Numbered from the stretch's first letter, positions 17,236 to 26,537 are shown. The stretch: 64,000 bases of DNA from an uncultured Acidimicrobiales bacterium (GCA_938002965.1 CALKZY010000049.1:1-64000); one strand, 5' to 3'. A program made the numbers and translations. Notes: a model not told the origin generated them from the letters alone.

Positions 17236-17850
17236 TCAGCGTTTCGAATCGTCGGCTGATGCCGAGGCACCCAACGCTCGCCTAGTGGCTCCCACGGCTA
17301 AAGCGACGACGAACAGGCCAACGGTCTGCACAAAGGCCGTGCGAGAGACGCTGATGACGCTGGCCATCGTGCCGAAGACCACAACGATGGACGACACCCC
17401 CACAACGAAGAAGACTTCGGCGAGCCGGTCTCGAATGATGTCGACCTCAGTCGGGTAGCTGGCGAAGTCGCTCCACCGGACTTGCCTGCGAAGCGTCCGC
17501 CAGCGAACGGAAAGCATTGCCAGTTCGACGGCGCCAAACCACAGGCAGCCAATCACCAGCGACCGGGACCACACTTGTTCGGTCGTGACCAGAATATGCC
17601 AGACCAGTGCACCCAGCATTGGCACTGTCGCCACTGACACAGTTCGAGTTGAGCCGGATACAAGGCCGACGACGAACAGAACCACACCGACGCCCACGAG
17701 CACGGCGGCGCGAGTCTGACCGCTGTTCACCGAACCCACCAAAACGCCGCCGGTTGTCAGTGCCGAAATCACGGCCGCCACCACAAGGGTCACGAAAGGT
17801 AGTCGGTCAGCGTCGGGGGTAGGCGACGCCATGGCCTCGGCAGGGATCAT
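17236..17850 (-). CDS. Membrane protein, last gene of the MoxR/DUF58 operon
   Basis: A 204 aa protein with about five transmembrane segments and no known domain that I recognise. It overlaps the DUF58 gene as ATGA and is therefore co-translated with it. A cytoplasmic loop near residues 115-140 is basic (SVRWRTLRRQVRW). The role is presumably tied to the MoxR/DUF58 module. Confidence 0.65.
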   Translation of the reverse strand: MIPAEAMASPTPDADRLPFVTLVVAAVISALTTGGVLVGSVNSGQTRAAVLVGVGVVLFVVGLVSGSTRTVSVATVPMLGALVWHILVTTEQVWSRSLVIGCLWFGAVELAMLSVRWRTLRRQVRWSDFASYPTEVDIIRDRLAEVFFVVGVSSIVVVFGTMASVISVSRTAFVQTVGLFVVALAVGATRRALGASASADDSKR

Positions 17851-19271
17851 GATCGCAGACCCGTTCTAAGGCCCCGTCGTCGACGTTCCAGTTCATCCAA
17901 GGCCAGCTGCAACCCGGAATCAGCGGTCATACCGCTATCCCACCTGGCAGCGGCAATACCACTACTGGTCAAACGATGGCGCGCCGCTTCACGTTCGGCC
18001 TGCCAGATCATCCGAACCGCGTCGGGGGTCCCGGTCGGAAGTGATGCGTCTAGCGCCAGGACAGCCACGTCCTGGCCGCTGGCCGCCAGCTCAACCACTG
18101 CTTGGGTGAAACGGTCGTCCACCAGCGGACTGATGGCGATCACCATTGCGCTTGGTGGAATAGCCCGCCGAGGCACAACTGATAGATCGCGTTTAGCCCA
18201 GCTGCGATATGGCGCGGTGGCCAGCGCAGCATCGATCAGGCGATGGAGCTGCAACCGTCCGGCCGCCGGTCCCACCCATCGAACAATGCCTCCAAGTTCA
18301 ACCAACCCGACCCGGTCTGTCATAGACAGGTAACGGCTGGCCAGCGCCATCGCCATACGAATCACCGCGGTTAAGAGTTCGCTTTGACTGACGAGATTCT
18401 GTTGGCCGTTGCCCCGACCAAGGTTGTCCTGATCCAACGGCATCGCCGGTCGGAGCTGATCCAGACCGTAGGACTCGGGGAAGCTGTCGATAAGCAACAC
18501 CACGTCAGTTGAACGGTCGGGATGCCGCTGCGACACCCACAGATCCTGGCTGCGGGCTGATGCTCGCCAGTTGACCTCTCGAATACTGTCCCCGCTAGTG
18601 TGCGGGCGAATGCCGGCGAACTCCAAACCACGCCCGGCCGACCGGGACTGGTGGGCGCCGGTTTGTCTCCGTAGGCGACTGGGAGCCACCAATTCTCGAA
18701 GCTGGAGTTCGTCGGGATGAATCCTGATGGGTGTGTTCTTGGCCAGATCGGCCGACCAGGCGAACAGACCGAACCGCTCAATGAAGTTGATATGTACCCG
18801 GCCGACGTCATAGGTGCCCCAGCGTTCGGCCTTGAATGGCACCACCACCTCCACGGGAGCGCCGGACCAAAGCGATCGAGCGACAGTCCTCGCAGCCCGG
18901 ACGTCAGCGTCGACGTTCGCCAGGTCAGGCCAGGTCGCGTACAACGTGCCAGCGAGCCGACCTGCTTGCCATTTGCCTGCTTCCCATTTGCCTGCTTCCC
19001 ATTCGAGAGCATCCCCGTCCGACGGACGGTCGCTAGCTTTGAAGGTGTAGGTGACATCGACCCGCTCCCCCGCCGTTGATCGCTCGAATGCCGGACTTAC
19101 CGAGAGGTCGACTCGTGGCCGACGAGTCGTCATCAGACCCGCCACCAACAGAACAAGCCATGGCGCAGTCAAAACTGCAATCTCGGCCCGACCGGTGAAC
19201 AGCGAGAGAAGTAGTCCGATAACCGAGACGAAGACAGCCGTTGTCAGCCGCTCGGTTCGATGTCGGGTCAT
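17847..19271 (-). CDS. DUF58 domain protein (VWA-like, MoxR partner)
   Basis: A 474 aa protein with two N-terminal transmembrane helices, an immunoglobulin-like segment, and the DUF58 core IREVNWRASARSQDLWVSQ followed by STDVVLLIDSFPES, a MIDAS-like Asp-x-Ser start of a von Willebrand A fold. DUF58 proteins occur with MoxR ATPases, as here (4 bp overlap upstream). The segment at 18958-19002 holds a 15 bp tandem duplication giving three copies of a WEAGK-like unit. It is inferred to act in maturation of, or complex assembly at, the membrane. Confidence 0.85.
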   Translation of the reverse strand: MTRHRTERLTTAVFVSVIGLLLSLFTGRAEIAVLTAPWLVLLVAGLMTTRRPRVDLSVSPAFERSTAGERVDVTYTFKASDRPSDGDALEWEAGKWEAGKWQAGRLAGTLYATWPDLANVDADVRAARTVARSLWSGAPVEVVVPFKAERWGTYDVGRVHINFIERFGLFAWSADLAKNTPIRIHPDELQLRELVAPSRLRRQTGAHQSRSAGRGLEFAGIRPHTSGDSIREVNWRASARSQDLWVSQRHPDRSTDVVLLIDSFPESYGLDQLRPAMPLDQDNLGRGNGQQNLVSQSELLTAVIRMAMALASRYLSMTDRVGLVELGGIVRWVGPAAGRLQLHRLIDAALATAPYRSWAKRDLSVVPRRAIPPSAMVIAISPLVDDRFTQAVVELAASGQDVAVLALDASLPTGTPDAVRMIWQAEREAARHRLTSSGIAAARWDSGMTADSGLQLALDELERRRRGLRTGLRS

Positions 19272-20299
19272 TCGTCCTTCGACGAAGTCGGTGGGCTTTC
19301 AGTCATCGCACGGGCGTCGGGTGCAGGCAGGGTTCCAGGTGCAGGCAGGGTTTCGGGAACCGAAATCGAATCCAAACAGTCGGCCACGACGCTGTCACCG
19401 GCCACGCCTCGAACCCACTGTTCCGGGCGCATGGCGATTCGATGGGCCAACGCCGCAACGGCGACACGCTTCACGTCATCGGGAGTCACGAAGACTCGGC
19501 CGGCCAGTACAGCTGTTGGCCGGGCCAGCTTCACCAGTGCCTCGACACCGCGCGGACTGGCGCCGGCCTGGACTTTGGGGCTTTCCCGAGTTGCCCGCAC
19601 CAGGGCCACGCAATAGTCGACAACCGAATCATGGACTTCAACGTCTTCCATGGACTGCTGCATTGCCGCCACGGTTGAGCGATCAGCCACCGGCTCCAGA
19701 GTGACGTCGTCGGTTCCCCGTTGCAGTCGACGACGGATAATCTCGCCCTCGTCGGCGACGTTTGGGTAGCCAATCGAGATCTGCAGTAGGAACCGGTCGA
19801 GTTGCGCCTCCGGCAACGGATAGGTGCCCTCGAACTCAACAGGATTCTGGGTGGCGACCACCATGAACGGATCCGGTAGACCGTGGGACGAACCGTCCAC
19901 AGTTACCTGACGCTCCTGCATCGCCTCCAGCAGGGCGGCCTGAGTCTTCGGTGGCGCCCGGTTGATCTCATCTCCCAACACGATGTTGTTGAAGATCGGG
20001 CCGGGTCGAAACTCGAACTCATGGTTGGCCTGGTTGAAGATCATCGACCCGGTCACATCGGCCGGCATCAAGTCCGGGGTGAACTGAACCCGACCAACGT
20101 TGAGGCCGGTCACCTCGGCCAGCGACCGAGCGATAAGGGTCTTGCCTAGACCAGGAACATCTTCCAACAGCACGTGCCCACCGGCCAACAGACCGCTGAT
20201 CACAAGAGACAGCCGATCCCGTTTGCCCACCACCACCGTCTCCAGCCGGTCAAGAATTCGAGCTGTTGTGGCCGCAGTTTCGTTCAACGTCATCGTCAC
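19268..20299 (-). CDS. MoxR-family AAA+ ATPase
   Basis: A 343 aa AAA+ chaperone-like ATPase. Walker A is GHVLLEDVPGLGKTLIARSL (about residues 37-56), Walker B ILGDEINRAPPKTQAALLEAMQE, and sensor 1 FMVVATQNPVEFEG. MoxR ATPases act with VWA/DUF58 partners to activate or assemble other proteins; the DUF58 partner follows with a 4 bp overlap. An 18 bp tandem duplication at 19320-19355 extends the C-terminus (TLPAPGTLPAPD). Confidence 0.93.
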   Translation of the reverse strand: MTMTLNETAATTARILDRLETVVVGKRDRLSLVISGLLAGGHVLLEDVPGLGKTLIARSLAEVTGLNVGRVQFTPDLMPADVTGSMIFNQANHEFEFRPGPIFNNIVLGDEINRAPPKTQAALLEAMQERQVTVDGSSHGLPDPFMVVATQNPVEFEGTYPLPEAQLDRFLLQISIGYPNVADEGEIIRRRLQRGTDDVTLEPVADRSTVAAMQQSMEDVEVHDSVVDYCVALVRATRESPKVQAGASPRGVEALVKLARPTAVLAGRVFVTPDDVKRVAVAALAHRIAMRPEQWVRGVAGDSVVADCLDSISVPETLPAPGTLPAPDARAMTESPPTSSKDE

Positions 20300-20327
20300 G
20301 TCAGTTCACCTCTGGTAGAAGCACGGT

Positions 20328-20972
20328 TTAGTCGAGTGGTAGATCGTCGGGTGGTAGACCGTGCGGCGGCTCATCAAGTATGAGACGTAGGCACCGTGCT
20401 ACCTCGTCGGCCGTCGGCACCGCAGAGCTGGAGGTGTGGCTACCCAGGGCGCCGTCCACCAGCCAACTCGACTCCCCTAGCAGTCGTTTGACCTCCAGCT
20501 TGTCCGACGGGTCAATGTCGTGACGCAATGGCAGGTAATGCTCGGCTAAGGCCTGTAGACGAGGTCGTAACCGTCGTTTGAAATGCGCTTCGTTCTCGTA
20601 CGACAGGTCCAGCAGATTCGCCAACGACTGCACCTGCACCGGCAAGGCGCGACCGTTGATGTCACCGTAGGTGTCACTACCCCGTCTACCGCCACGGGTC
20701 GACTCTTCCTCGGACAGCCAATGTCGAAGCTGTCGAACAGTTCGCCGAAGCCCAAGCCTCCGGCCCCCATATCCGCCGGCGACAACCGTCGACCTGTCGC
20801 CCGCCGACCGAATCAAACGCCACGCAAGGTCGGCTACGACCAAGGTCCCACCCACCGCAAGCCAAACCTCCACTGAGAACTGCTCTTGTCGTCCGTCGAG
20901 CAGCGCCACACCCAAGCCGAGTCCGCCCGCCCACAGCAACACGAGAATCGGACCTACAACGCGACGACTCAC
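20328..20972 (-). CDS. Two-helix membrane protein between DUF4129 and MoxR genes
   Basis: A 214 aa protein with two N-terminal membrane helices and a soluble C-terminal region (about residues 75-214) rich in charged helices (NEAHFKRRLRPRLQALAEHYLPLRHD). Unnamed membrane proteins of this build commonly occur between DUF4129 and MoxR genes in actinobacteria. It starts at a GTG overlapping the stop of the 3' remnant of the DUF4129 gene (GTGA), so its translation was coupled to a gene now broken by an IS. Confidence 0.7.
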   Translation of the reverse strand: MSRRVVGPILVLLWAGGLGLGVALLDGRQEQFSVEVWLAVGGTLVVADLAWRLIRSAGDRSTVVAGGYGGRRLGLRRTVRQLRHWLSEEESTRGGRRGSDTYGDINGRALPVQVQSLANLLDLSYENEAHFKRRLRPRLQALAEHYLPLRHDIDPSDKLEVKRLLGESSWLVDGALGSHTSSSAVPTADEVARCLRLILDEPPHGLPPDDLPLD

Positions 20973-21089
20973 CGGGATCCCCCTGGGGCAGGCAATCGAT
21001 CGATCACCTCGTCCAAGAGTGCCAATGCCCGCTCTCGATCGTCGAAACTCAATGGACGAGACGAGAACCGAGCCATCTCATACAAGTGG
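20969..21089 (-). pseudogene. 3' remnant of IS-split DUF4129 gene
   Basis: This is the last 40 codons of the DUF4129 gene, cut from its 5' part by the IS at 21096-22129. They read HLYEMARFSSRPLSFDD then RERALALLDEV, the typical DUF4129 C-terminal helical hairpin, ending at TGA 20969-20971. Removing the IS and one copy of the GCTAGG duplication joins the two parts in frame (EPLVGLAHLYEMARF). Confidence 0.85.
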
Positions 21090-21095
21090 GCTAGG
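21090..21095. repeat. Target site duplication, left copy
   Basis: GCTAGG directly abutting the left inverted repeat of the IS; the identical hexamer follows the right end at 22130-22135. Confidence 0.85.
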
Positions 21096-22129
21096 TGTAG
21101 ATCCCAGGAGCGTTCGTCAGGCTCGGCGGGTTTCGTCGAGTCTGGTGTTGGGGGTCTTGTGACCGAGAGCGCTGTGAGGCCGTCGGTTGTTGTAGTAACT
21201 CAACCACGGAGCCAACGCGATTCCACGCTGGTCCGAGGTCTGATAGGTCGCTGCGTAGGCCCATTCACGCAGCATGGTTTGGATAAACCGCTCGGCCTTG
21301 CCGTTCGTGCGTGGCCGATAGGGCCTGGTCCGCAGATGCCGAACATCATTATCGGCACACCATAAAGCCCACAGCCCTGATCGATACGGCGACCCGTTGT
21401 CGGTCATCACTCGCTCGACCGTGACACCCCGCTCGGCGAACCAGGCGACTGCCCGCTCGAGAAACCCAACCGACATCGCAGCTGTTTCGTTGGCCAGGAT
21501 CTCGACATAGGCAAGTCTGGTCGTGTCGTCCACGCAGACGTGCACGGCTTCCCAGCCTGTCTTGTAGTTCTTGGTGCCGGGTCCTCGACCGGTCACGCGA
21601 TGCCCGGGTTTGGTGAACCGGCCGAGTTTCTTGACATCGATGTGGATCAGCTCGCCCGGATGGCGACGGCAATACCGGTTCGGTGGCTCGACGGGTTCGA
21701 GTTTGGACAGCCGGTTCAGCCCGAGTCGTTTGAGCACTGCGCACACCGTCGAGGTCGGCATCGACAACTCGGCTGCGATCCGGGTCGAGGTGAACCGAAG
21801 CCGGCGGAGCTTTTCAATGACGGCCTCGGTCTCGGCAGGTGTTCGGCCTGGCACCGATCCCGGAGCCGATGAGCGGTCCTGGAGTTGGTGATCGCCGGCA
21901 CGGAATCGGGCCAGCCATCGATAGGCCGTTCGTTCCGAGCAGCCAGCAGCTGTGGCAGCTTCGAGCGGTGTCCAGAGTTCGTGTTCGATGCGCTGGCACA
22001 TCAGGACACGCTGATACGGGGTCAGTCGAGCATTACCGTGGAGTTTCACGGGTCTCCTTGGGGTGAGAGTGGCTTCAGCACCCTCAAGTCTCAAGGAGAC
22101 CCAACTGACCAACGTGGATGGGATCTACA
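21096..22129 (-). mobile_element. Complete IS481-family insertion sequence
   Basis: A 1034 bp element bounded by imperfect inverted repeats beginning TGTAGATCCCA (first 11 bases identical at both ends, then further matches CGTT and GTCAG). It is flanked by the 6 bp direct repeat GCTAGG. It carries one full-length transposase gene on the minus strand and interrupts the DUF4129 gene in the same orientation. Intact ends, intact transposase and a perfect duplication point to recent insertion. Confidence 0.93.
21117..22049 (-). CDS. IS481-family transposase
   Basis: A 310 aa DDE transposase. The N-terminal helix-turn-helix region includes TPLEAATAAGCSERTAYRWL. The catalytic core has Asp in ELIHIDVKKLG, Asp in RVMTDNGSPYRS, and Glu in RTNGKAERFIQT, and ends with WLSYYNNRRPHSALG, all typical of IS481/IS3-like integrases. 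GTG 22049 was chosen because AAGGAG lies just upstream. There is no frameshift or stop, so the enzyme looks functional. Confidence 0.93.
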   Translation of the reverse strand: MKLHGNARLTPYQRVLMCQRIEHELWTPLEAATAAGCSERTAYRWLARFRAGDHQLQDRSSAPGSVPGRTPAETEAVIEKLRRLRFTSTRIAAELSMPTSTVCAVLKRLGLNRLSKLEPVEPPNRYCRRHPGELIHIDVKKLGRFTKPGHRVTGRGPGTKNYKTGWEAVHVCVDDTTRLAYVEILANETAAMSVGFLERAVAWFAERGVTVERVMTDNGSPYRSGLWALWCADNDVRHLRTRPYRPRTNGKAERFIQTMLREWAYAATYQTSDQRGIALAPWLSYYNNRRPHSALGHKTPNTRLDETRRA

Positions 22130-22135
22130 GCTAGG
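22130..22135. repeat. Target site duplication, right copy
   Basis: GCTAGG immediately outside the right inverted repeat of the IS, matching 21090-21095. Confidence 0.85.
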
Positions 22136-22917
22136 CCAACCAGCGGTTCCGGTTCAAGCACCTGGGTTCCAGCAACCCGACTTACATGTTCTGACGACGT
22201 CTCGTGTCCCAGGCGCCGGTGCCCATGTTCAGCCATCACTCCCTCCAGATGGGAGTAGGCCGAGAGGATCGCCTGGCGCGGGTCGTCTATCGAGTCCAGC
22301 AGAACCCGCGAATGGACGGCCGCGGCCACAAGCTGATCTATAAGGCCGTCACCGACGGCTTCGGTGCCCATCCCGCCGTCGTCGTCATCGGCTCTGACCT
22401 GGTCTTCTTCGATCGGCTCGGGCTGGCGTCGAAACAACAGCAGCCCGGCGGTCACCGCCATAGCGGCCATGGCCAGTCCGATTCCGACATCCCGCTGCTC
22501 AATACGAACAGTGGACTCGGGCAAACGCGAGCGCGAACCCGATTCGAGTTCCCCCAGGGGCTGCTCGACCTCTTGCTCCTCGACCTGCTCACCGAACCCA
22601 AGGTCGACATCATCGTCCATGAGGAGCAGGATCACCGCCACGATGGCGAGCGTGGTCGCCAACAGCGACCCGACCCCACCCGATGGACGCCCCTGAGCGT
22701 AGCCCGAACTCCGGAGCTGAGAGAGCACAACCAACCCGAGCAGGGCAACAGCAATCACCGTCCAGATGACCGCGCTGGACAAGTCGGGCACACCGACCCA
22801 AGAACCCTCAGAAGGTTTCCGGCCGGCGGAGATGGCGACAACAATCGTCCAGCCCCCGACAATGAGCGCCACCAGCAGCCAACGACGAAGTCGACGCCAC
22901 CATCGGACCGGGGTCAT
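22130..22917 (-). pseudogene. 5' part of DUF4129 membrane protein gene, split by IS
   Basis: First gene of the MoxR/DUF58 operon. The N-terminal half has three to four transmembrane helices; an acidic loop and a further helix (GIGLAMAAMAVTAGLLLF) precede the cytoplasmic DUF4129 domain with AILSAYSHLEGVMAEHG. The frame then enters the IS after VGLA and stops inside it at 22084. With the 3' remnant the original protein would have 302 aa. The truncated product loses the C-terminal hairpin of the DUF4129 domain, which is probably inactivating. Confidence 0.88.
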
Positions 22918-23041
22918 ATCGGACGCTCTATCGCCGGTCGGGCCATACCCAATCCTAGCCGTCGAGCCATCGAGGCTACCATTGGTCTGGATTCACCCTT
23001 GGGCGACACATCAGAGTCGGCCAAGCTTAGGAGGCGGCTCC

Positions 23042-23542
23042 TTGGAAAACTGGACGTGCCCAACGTGCAATCGCCAATTCGGCAAGTCGAACCAGGGCCA
23101 CATGTGCAGCCCAGGTCTGACGGTGGACGACTACTTTTCCAACGCCATGGCGTGGGAGCGGCCAGTGTTCGACAAGGTCGCCACACACCTGCAAAGCCTT
23201 GGCGATGTGATCATCGACCCCATCGCCATCGGCATCTTGTTCAAGAACGGGCCGATGCTTTGCGAGCTGAGAGCCAAGAAGAAGTGGACAGCCCTCGGTT
23301 TCTTCCTCCGCCGACGCCTGACGTCAAGCCGACTGTCACGCAAGGTTGTTGACTATCAGGGCAAATATTTCCACGTGATCAACGTGGACGACCCAGACGT
23401 CATCGACGATGAGCTACTCGACTGGCTGGCCGAGGCTTATCACGTCGCCGGAGGAAACCTGGAGGCGGCCGAGCGAATCGCCGACCCAAGCAACGACGGT
23501 CAGCCAATGGTGCCCGACGACGTCGAGGATCCATTCGGTTGA
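23042..23542 (+). CDS. DUF5655-domain protein with N-terminal zinc motif
   Basis: A 166 aa protein starting at TTG 23042, supported by a strong AGGAGG 7 bp upstream; no ATG or GTG fits better. The first residues WTCPTCNRQFGKSNQGHMC form a Cys/His zinc-knuckle-like motif. The rest (VFDKVATHLQSLGDVIIDPIA, FFLRRRLTSSRLSRK, YFHVINVDDPDVID) resembles the DUF5655 fold. The biochemical role is unknown. It is a single-gene unit facing the split DUF4129 gene. Confidence 0.75.
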   Translation: MENWTCPTCNRQFGKSNQGHMCSPGLTVDDYFSNAMAWERPVFDKVATHLQSLGDVIIDPIAIGILFKNGPMLCELRAKKKWTALGFFLRRRLTSSRLSRKVVDYQGKYFHVINVDDPDVIDDELLDWLAEAYHVAGGNLEAAERIADPSNDGQPMVPDDVEDPFG

Positions 23543-23649
23543 ATCGACGGCGAGGCATGACGAAGCTGGTCAGGCGGATCAGCACCTTACGACACCGCAT
23601 AATCGGGCGTGAGCGAGCCTAACGGACCCGGCGGGGCGGGCGTTCAGGG

Positions 23650-24897
23650 TCAGCCGCCGTATGGGGCGACGGACCGCCAGGTGTAGCCCATGCGGAACTC
23701 GTCGAGAGTGTAAGCACCGTCCCCCAGGCGGGAGAACGAAAACTCGGCGGTCGGAACGGGCGCCGACTCAACCGCATATGTCACATGAGCCGGACCGGGG
23801 ATAACCAAGTCGGGATTGACCCACAGCTCGGCTAGGCCGTCGCTGATCCGACCGACCAGCAAGTAGCTGGTCCCGGGCTGAATGTTGACAGGCGAATTCG
23901 GGCCGTTCACGAACTTGAGCGGGCCATATTGCTGCACCCCGAATGCGCCCCGATTGAAAGGATCGGTCGGCGACCAGAACGCATCACCGTAAGTGGCGGT
24001 GGCCACGTTGATGACAAAGCTGACGTAGTATGCGTCTGCTGGGTCATAGGTCCCCTCGATTGGCCGGGACAGATGCAGTCGTTCAGTCGGCAGCACCGAC
24101 AATGCGCCGGGGTACGTGATCAGGTATCGCCCACTCGGGTCGGTGTATCCCAAGCCCTCGGCTACGTGGGTAACGGAACCATCGCCTGCCATCGTCCAGT
24201 CCGACCCATCTTCGAATCCGTACAGGGTGTTATTTGGTCGAGCGTCGACAATCTCCGGAGTTTGGGACGTAAAACTCTCGTACACCTGCTTGGCTCGCTG
24301 AGCCCGCGGCTCCACTTCTACTATCGGCTCGACCGCAAGAGCGGCGGCGTCGGCGAAAGTTGTGTCGGTCACTTGTTCGATCGGAGCCGGGACCGTTGTA
24401 CCGGCCGGCTCGCCTCCGGTCGAATCTTCAACCCCACTCCCGCCAGCACTGTCATCGACTGGGCCGGCGTTGGGCTCCACCTCTGCGGCGGCGATGCTGG
24501 CCGTGGTCGGAGCCGAGAGAATACTGGTTGATGGACCTATCGGCGAGTCGGGTGCGTCGACGACCATGGCGTCAACCTCGTCGGCGAGGGCATCCGCTTC
24601 GGCGTTGTTGTCTTGAGAGTTGTCATTGGGAGTGGCTGAGGCGCCCTCGGCCGGTTCGACCACACCGACCGGCGACTGCCGCTGGAAGCTTCCAGACAGC
24701 GTGCCACCGGCCAGCAGGATGAGTATCACCGCGGCCATCGCCAACACGAACCGACTCCGACCGCCGGCACCATCCGGCCGATCAGCCACGTCGATTTCGT
24801 GTGCCCGGTCGCGGATGCCGGGACCGTCGACGAAGGTGGTGTTGTCGTCAAGTGTCCGGACCAATTCTCTGAGGGATTCAGCTTCGCTAGGCAACAT
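23650..24897 (-). CDS. Single-pass membrane protein coupled to ECF sigma factor
   Basis: A 415 aa protein starting at ATG 24897, inside the end of the sigma gene (11 bp overlap). It has a cytoplasmic N-terminus of about 45 residues, one transmembrane helix (RFVLAMAAVILILLAGGTL), and a long Ala/Asp/Ser-rich linker. A C-terminal extracytoplasmic domain (about residues 220-415) follows, with sequence like LYGFEDGSDWTMAGDGSVTH and SYLLVGRISDGLAELWVNPD, which looks like a jelly-roll or concanavalin-type fold. Topology and coupling match an anti-sigma or sigma-linked membrane protein, but no zinc-anti-sigma motif is visible. Confidence 0.7.
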   Translation of the reverse strand: MLPSEAESLRELVRTLDDNTTFVDGPGIRDRAHEIDVADRPDGAGGRSRFVLAMAAVILILLAGGTLSGSFQRQSPVGVVEPAEGASATPNDNSQDNNAEADALADEVDAMVVDAPDSPIGPSTSILSAPTTASIAAAEVEPNAGPVDDSAGGSGVEDSTGGEPAGTTVPAPIEQVTDTTFADAAALAVEPIVEVEPRAQRAKQVYESFTSQTPEIVDARPNNTLYGFEDGSDWTMAGDGSVTHVAEGLGYTDPSGRYLITYPGALSVLPTERLHLSRPIEGTYDPADAYYVSFVINVATATYGDAFWSPTDPFNRGAFGVQQYGPLKFVNGPNSPVNIQPGTSYLLVGRISDGLAELWVNPDLVIPGPAHVTYAVESAPVPTAEFSFSRLGDGAYTLDEFRMGYTWRSVAPYGG

Positions 24898-25375
24898 GTT
24901 CCACCCCCAATTCGAGCCGCAGTTTCTCCAGGCCTCGGCGCAGGTGGTTCCGTAGCGTCGAAACCGAAATCTCCAACAGACCGGCCACCTCGACAAGTCG
25001 ATAGCCATGACCATGGACAAGAACCACGGCCATGCGCTGACTCTCGGAGAGGGAGCGCAACCCATCGATCAGGCCTGGCTCAAAGTCCGGTTGCCCCCGA
25101 TCATCGGACAGAGCGTCGGTGTCAAAAACCACCATCTTGGTCCGGGTTCGTCTGGCCTCTGTTTGCCCCACCCGGTACAGATAGCCGATGGCGTTGCTCA
25201 TGCCTTGAACCCGAGACCAGTTCTCCCAGCCGTAGCAAAGGGCCGCCTGGGCCGCGTCGCTACCGTCAACCGGGCCGTAGGCGGCGACGAGAGCGCGGGT
25301 TAGACGCTCTCCGTATCGACGCACGAAGGCGTCGAACTGTTCCTCGGCGCCGCCAACGCCGCCAAATACACGCAT
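24887..25375 (-). CDS. ECF RNA polymerase sigma factor
   Basis: A 162 aa sigma-70 family, extracytoplasmic-function-type sigma factor. Region 2 includes AAQAALCYGWENWSRVQGMSN and region 4 has the helix-turn-helix LVEVAGLLEISVSTLRNHLRRG near the C-terminus. It redirects RNA polymerase, probably in response to a signal relayed by the coupled membrane protein. The length is short but complete for this class. Confidence 0.88.
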   Translation of the reverse strand: MRVFGGVGGAEEQFDAFVRRYGERLTRALVAAYGPVDGSDAAQAALCYGWENWSRVQGMSNAIGYLYRVGQTEARRTRTKMVVFDTDALSDDRGQPDFEPGLIDGLRSLSESQRMAVVLVHGHGYRLVEVAGLLEISVSTLRNHLRRGLEKLRLELGVEHVA

Positions 25376-25475
25376 TGAAACCTTGTCTCCAAAACCGGCG
25401 CTCCCTTGCCGGTGCTTGTTGGTTCAGGGTACCGATCAGGTCGACCAGTGGCCAAATAACGGCTTGGCGTTGCCG

Positions 25476-26402
25476 CTAGAGCCCGGTGGCGGAAAAGTGC
25501 TGATAGTCCTTGAGGCTTTGCCAGGCCCCACCCCACTCCCAGCCGATCTCAACGAACGCCTGATGGACCACGTCACCTTCGGTAACGACGCCGGTTTGTC
25601 CACCGGAGCGATCAAGGTAGGCGGTGGCCTGCTCGGGCAATACCACGTCGTCGCGTTGGTAGGGATTGTGAAACGGGTTGATGTCGATGGCCAAGCCTTT
25701 GGCATGCTCGGAAAATGATGAGCCGCCGGTAACCGAACGGCATACGTATCCGGTGGTGTTGTTGCCGTCACCGGTGGGCAGGGCATCGATGTCGGCCGGA
25801 GTGACAACTCGCATCTCCTCAATGGGGAAGCGGGCATCGAACAGACGGTTGAAGACCTGAATAACCCCATCGGCTTCGGAGGCGGCAACGATCATCTCCC
25901 CGGTGTGGGGCACCTCGTCAAACCCCCAGAACGCGAGGGTCAAGTACGAGAGTGCATCGGGGGCGACCGGGCAGCCTTCAGCCCAGGTCGAGCGGGCCAA
26001 TACATCCGGACGCTCGGACAATAGTTCGCTGGTGGCTTGGAACTTGTCCATGGTCGGGGGCGGCAACGTATCAACGGTGGCGAGGCGTCGGTCCAGCAGT
26101 TCAGGTGGGGTGTCGATCGGCAGGCCCCTGCCAGCTGAATCGGTGGGGATAGTTCGAGAACCCAGCCATGGCGGTCGCGGGGTGGTGACGTCGACAACAA
26201 CCTCCGGGACCGTCTCGCTCGACTCGTCCGGGGCAGCATCCAAGGCCGGGGTCGAGTCCAGCGTGACGACGGTGGTGGACACTTCGGCCGATACCAGCTC
26301 TGCACTGTCGTCGGGCGCGTCTGAGGTGCAGGCGGCGAGGATGACTACCGCAACCACGAGTGGTAGGACATAGTCGAGTCTGAACGGCTGGCTTTTAGTC
26401 AT
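25476..26402 (-). CDS. M15-type zinc peptidase lipoprotein (D-Ala-D-Ala carboxypeptidase-like)
   Basis: A 308 aa protein with a lipoprotein signal (VVILAAC, Cys25) and a Ser/Thr/Asp-rich linker. The C-terminal peptidase domain shows SEHAKGLAIDINPFHNPY (zinc-binding His and Asp) and DYQHFS (zinc-binding His), the M15 arrangement. Such enzymes trim peptidoglycan peptides outside the membrane. ATG 26402 was chosen because it starts a clean signal peptide. Monocistronic and divergent from the next gene. Confidence 0.85.
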   Translation of the reverse strand: MTKSQPFRLDYVLPLVVAVVILAACTSDAPDDSAELVSAEVSTTVVTLDSTPALDAAPDESSETVPEVVVDVTTPRPPWLGSRTIPTDSAGRGLPIDTPPELLDRRLATVDTLPPPTMDKFQATSELLSERPDVLARSTWAEGCPVAPDALSYLTLAFWGFDEVPHTGEMIVAASEADGVIQVFNRLFDARFPIEEMRVVTPADIDALPTGDGNNTTGYVCRSVTGGSSFSEHAKGLAIDINPFHNPYQRDDVVLPEQATAYLDRSGGQTGVVTEGDVVHQAFVEIGWEWGGAWQSLKDYQHFSATGL

Positions 26403-26537
26403 GTATGTGTTGATGCATAGCCCTTCACGTAGATTCTTGACGTTAAACTTGTCGTTGATTTCAGGGAACCACATCAGTGAACCCAAGCTGCCCGCTGGCG
26501 GCGGAATCACCACCACCAACCAGTTTGCCGGGCCGTC

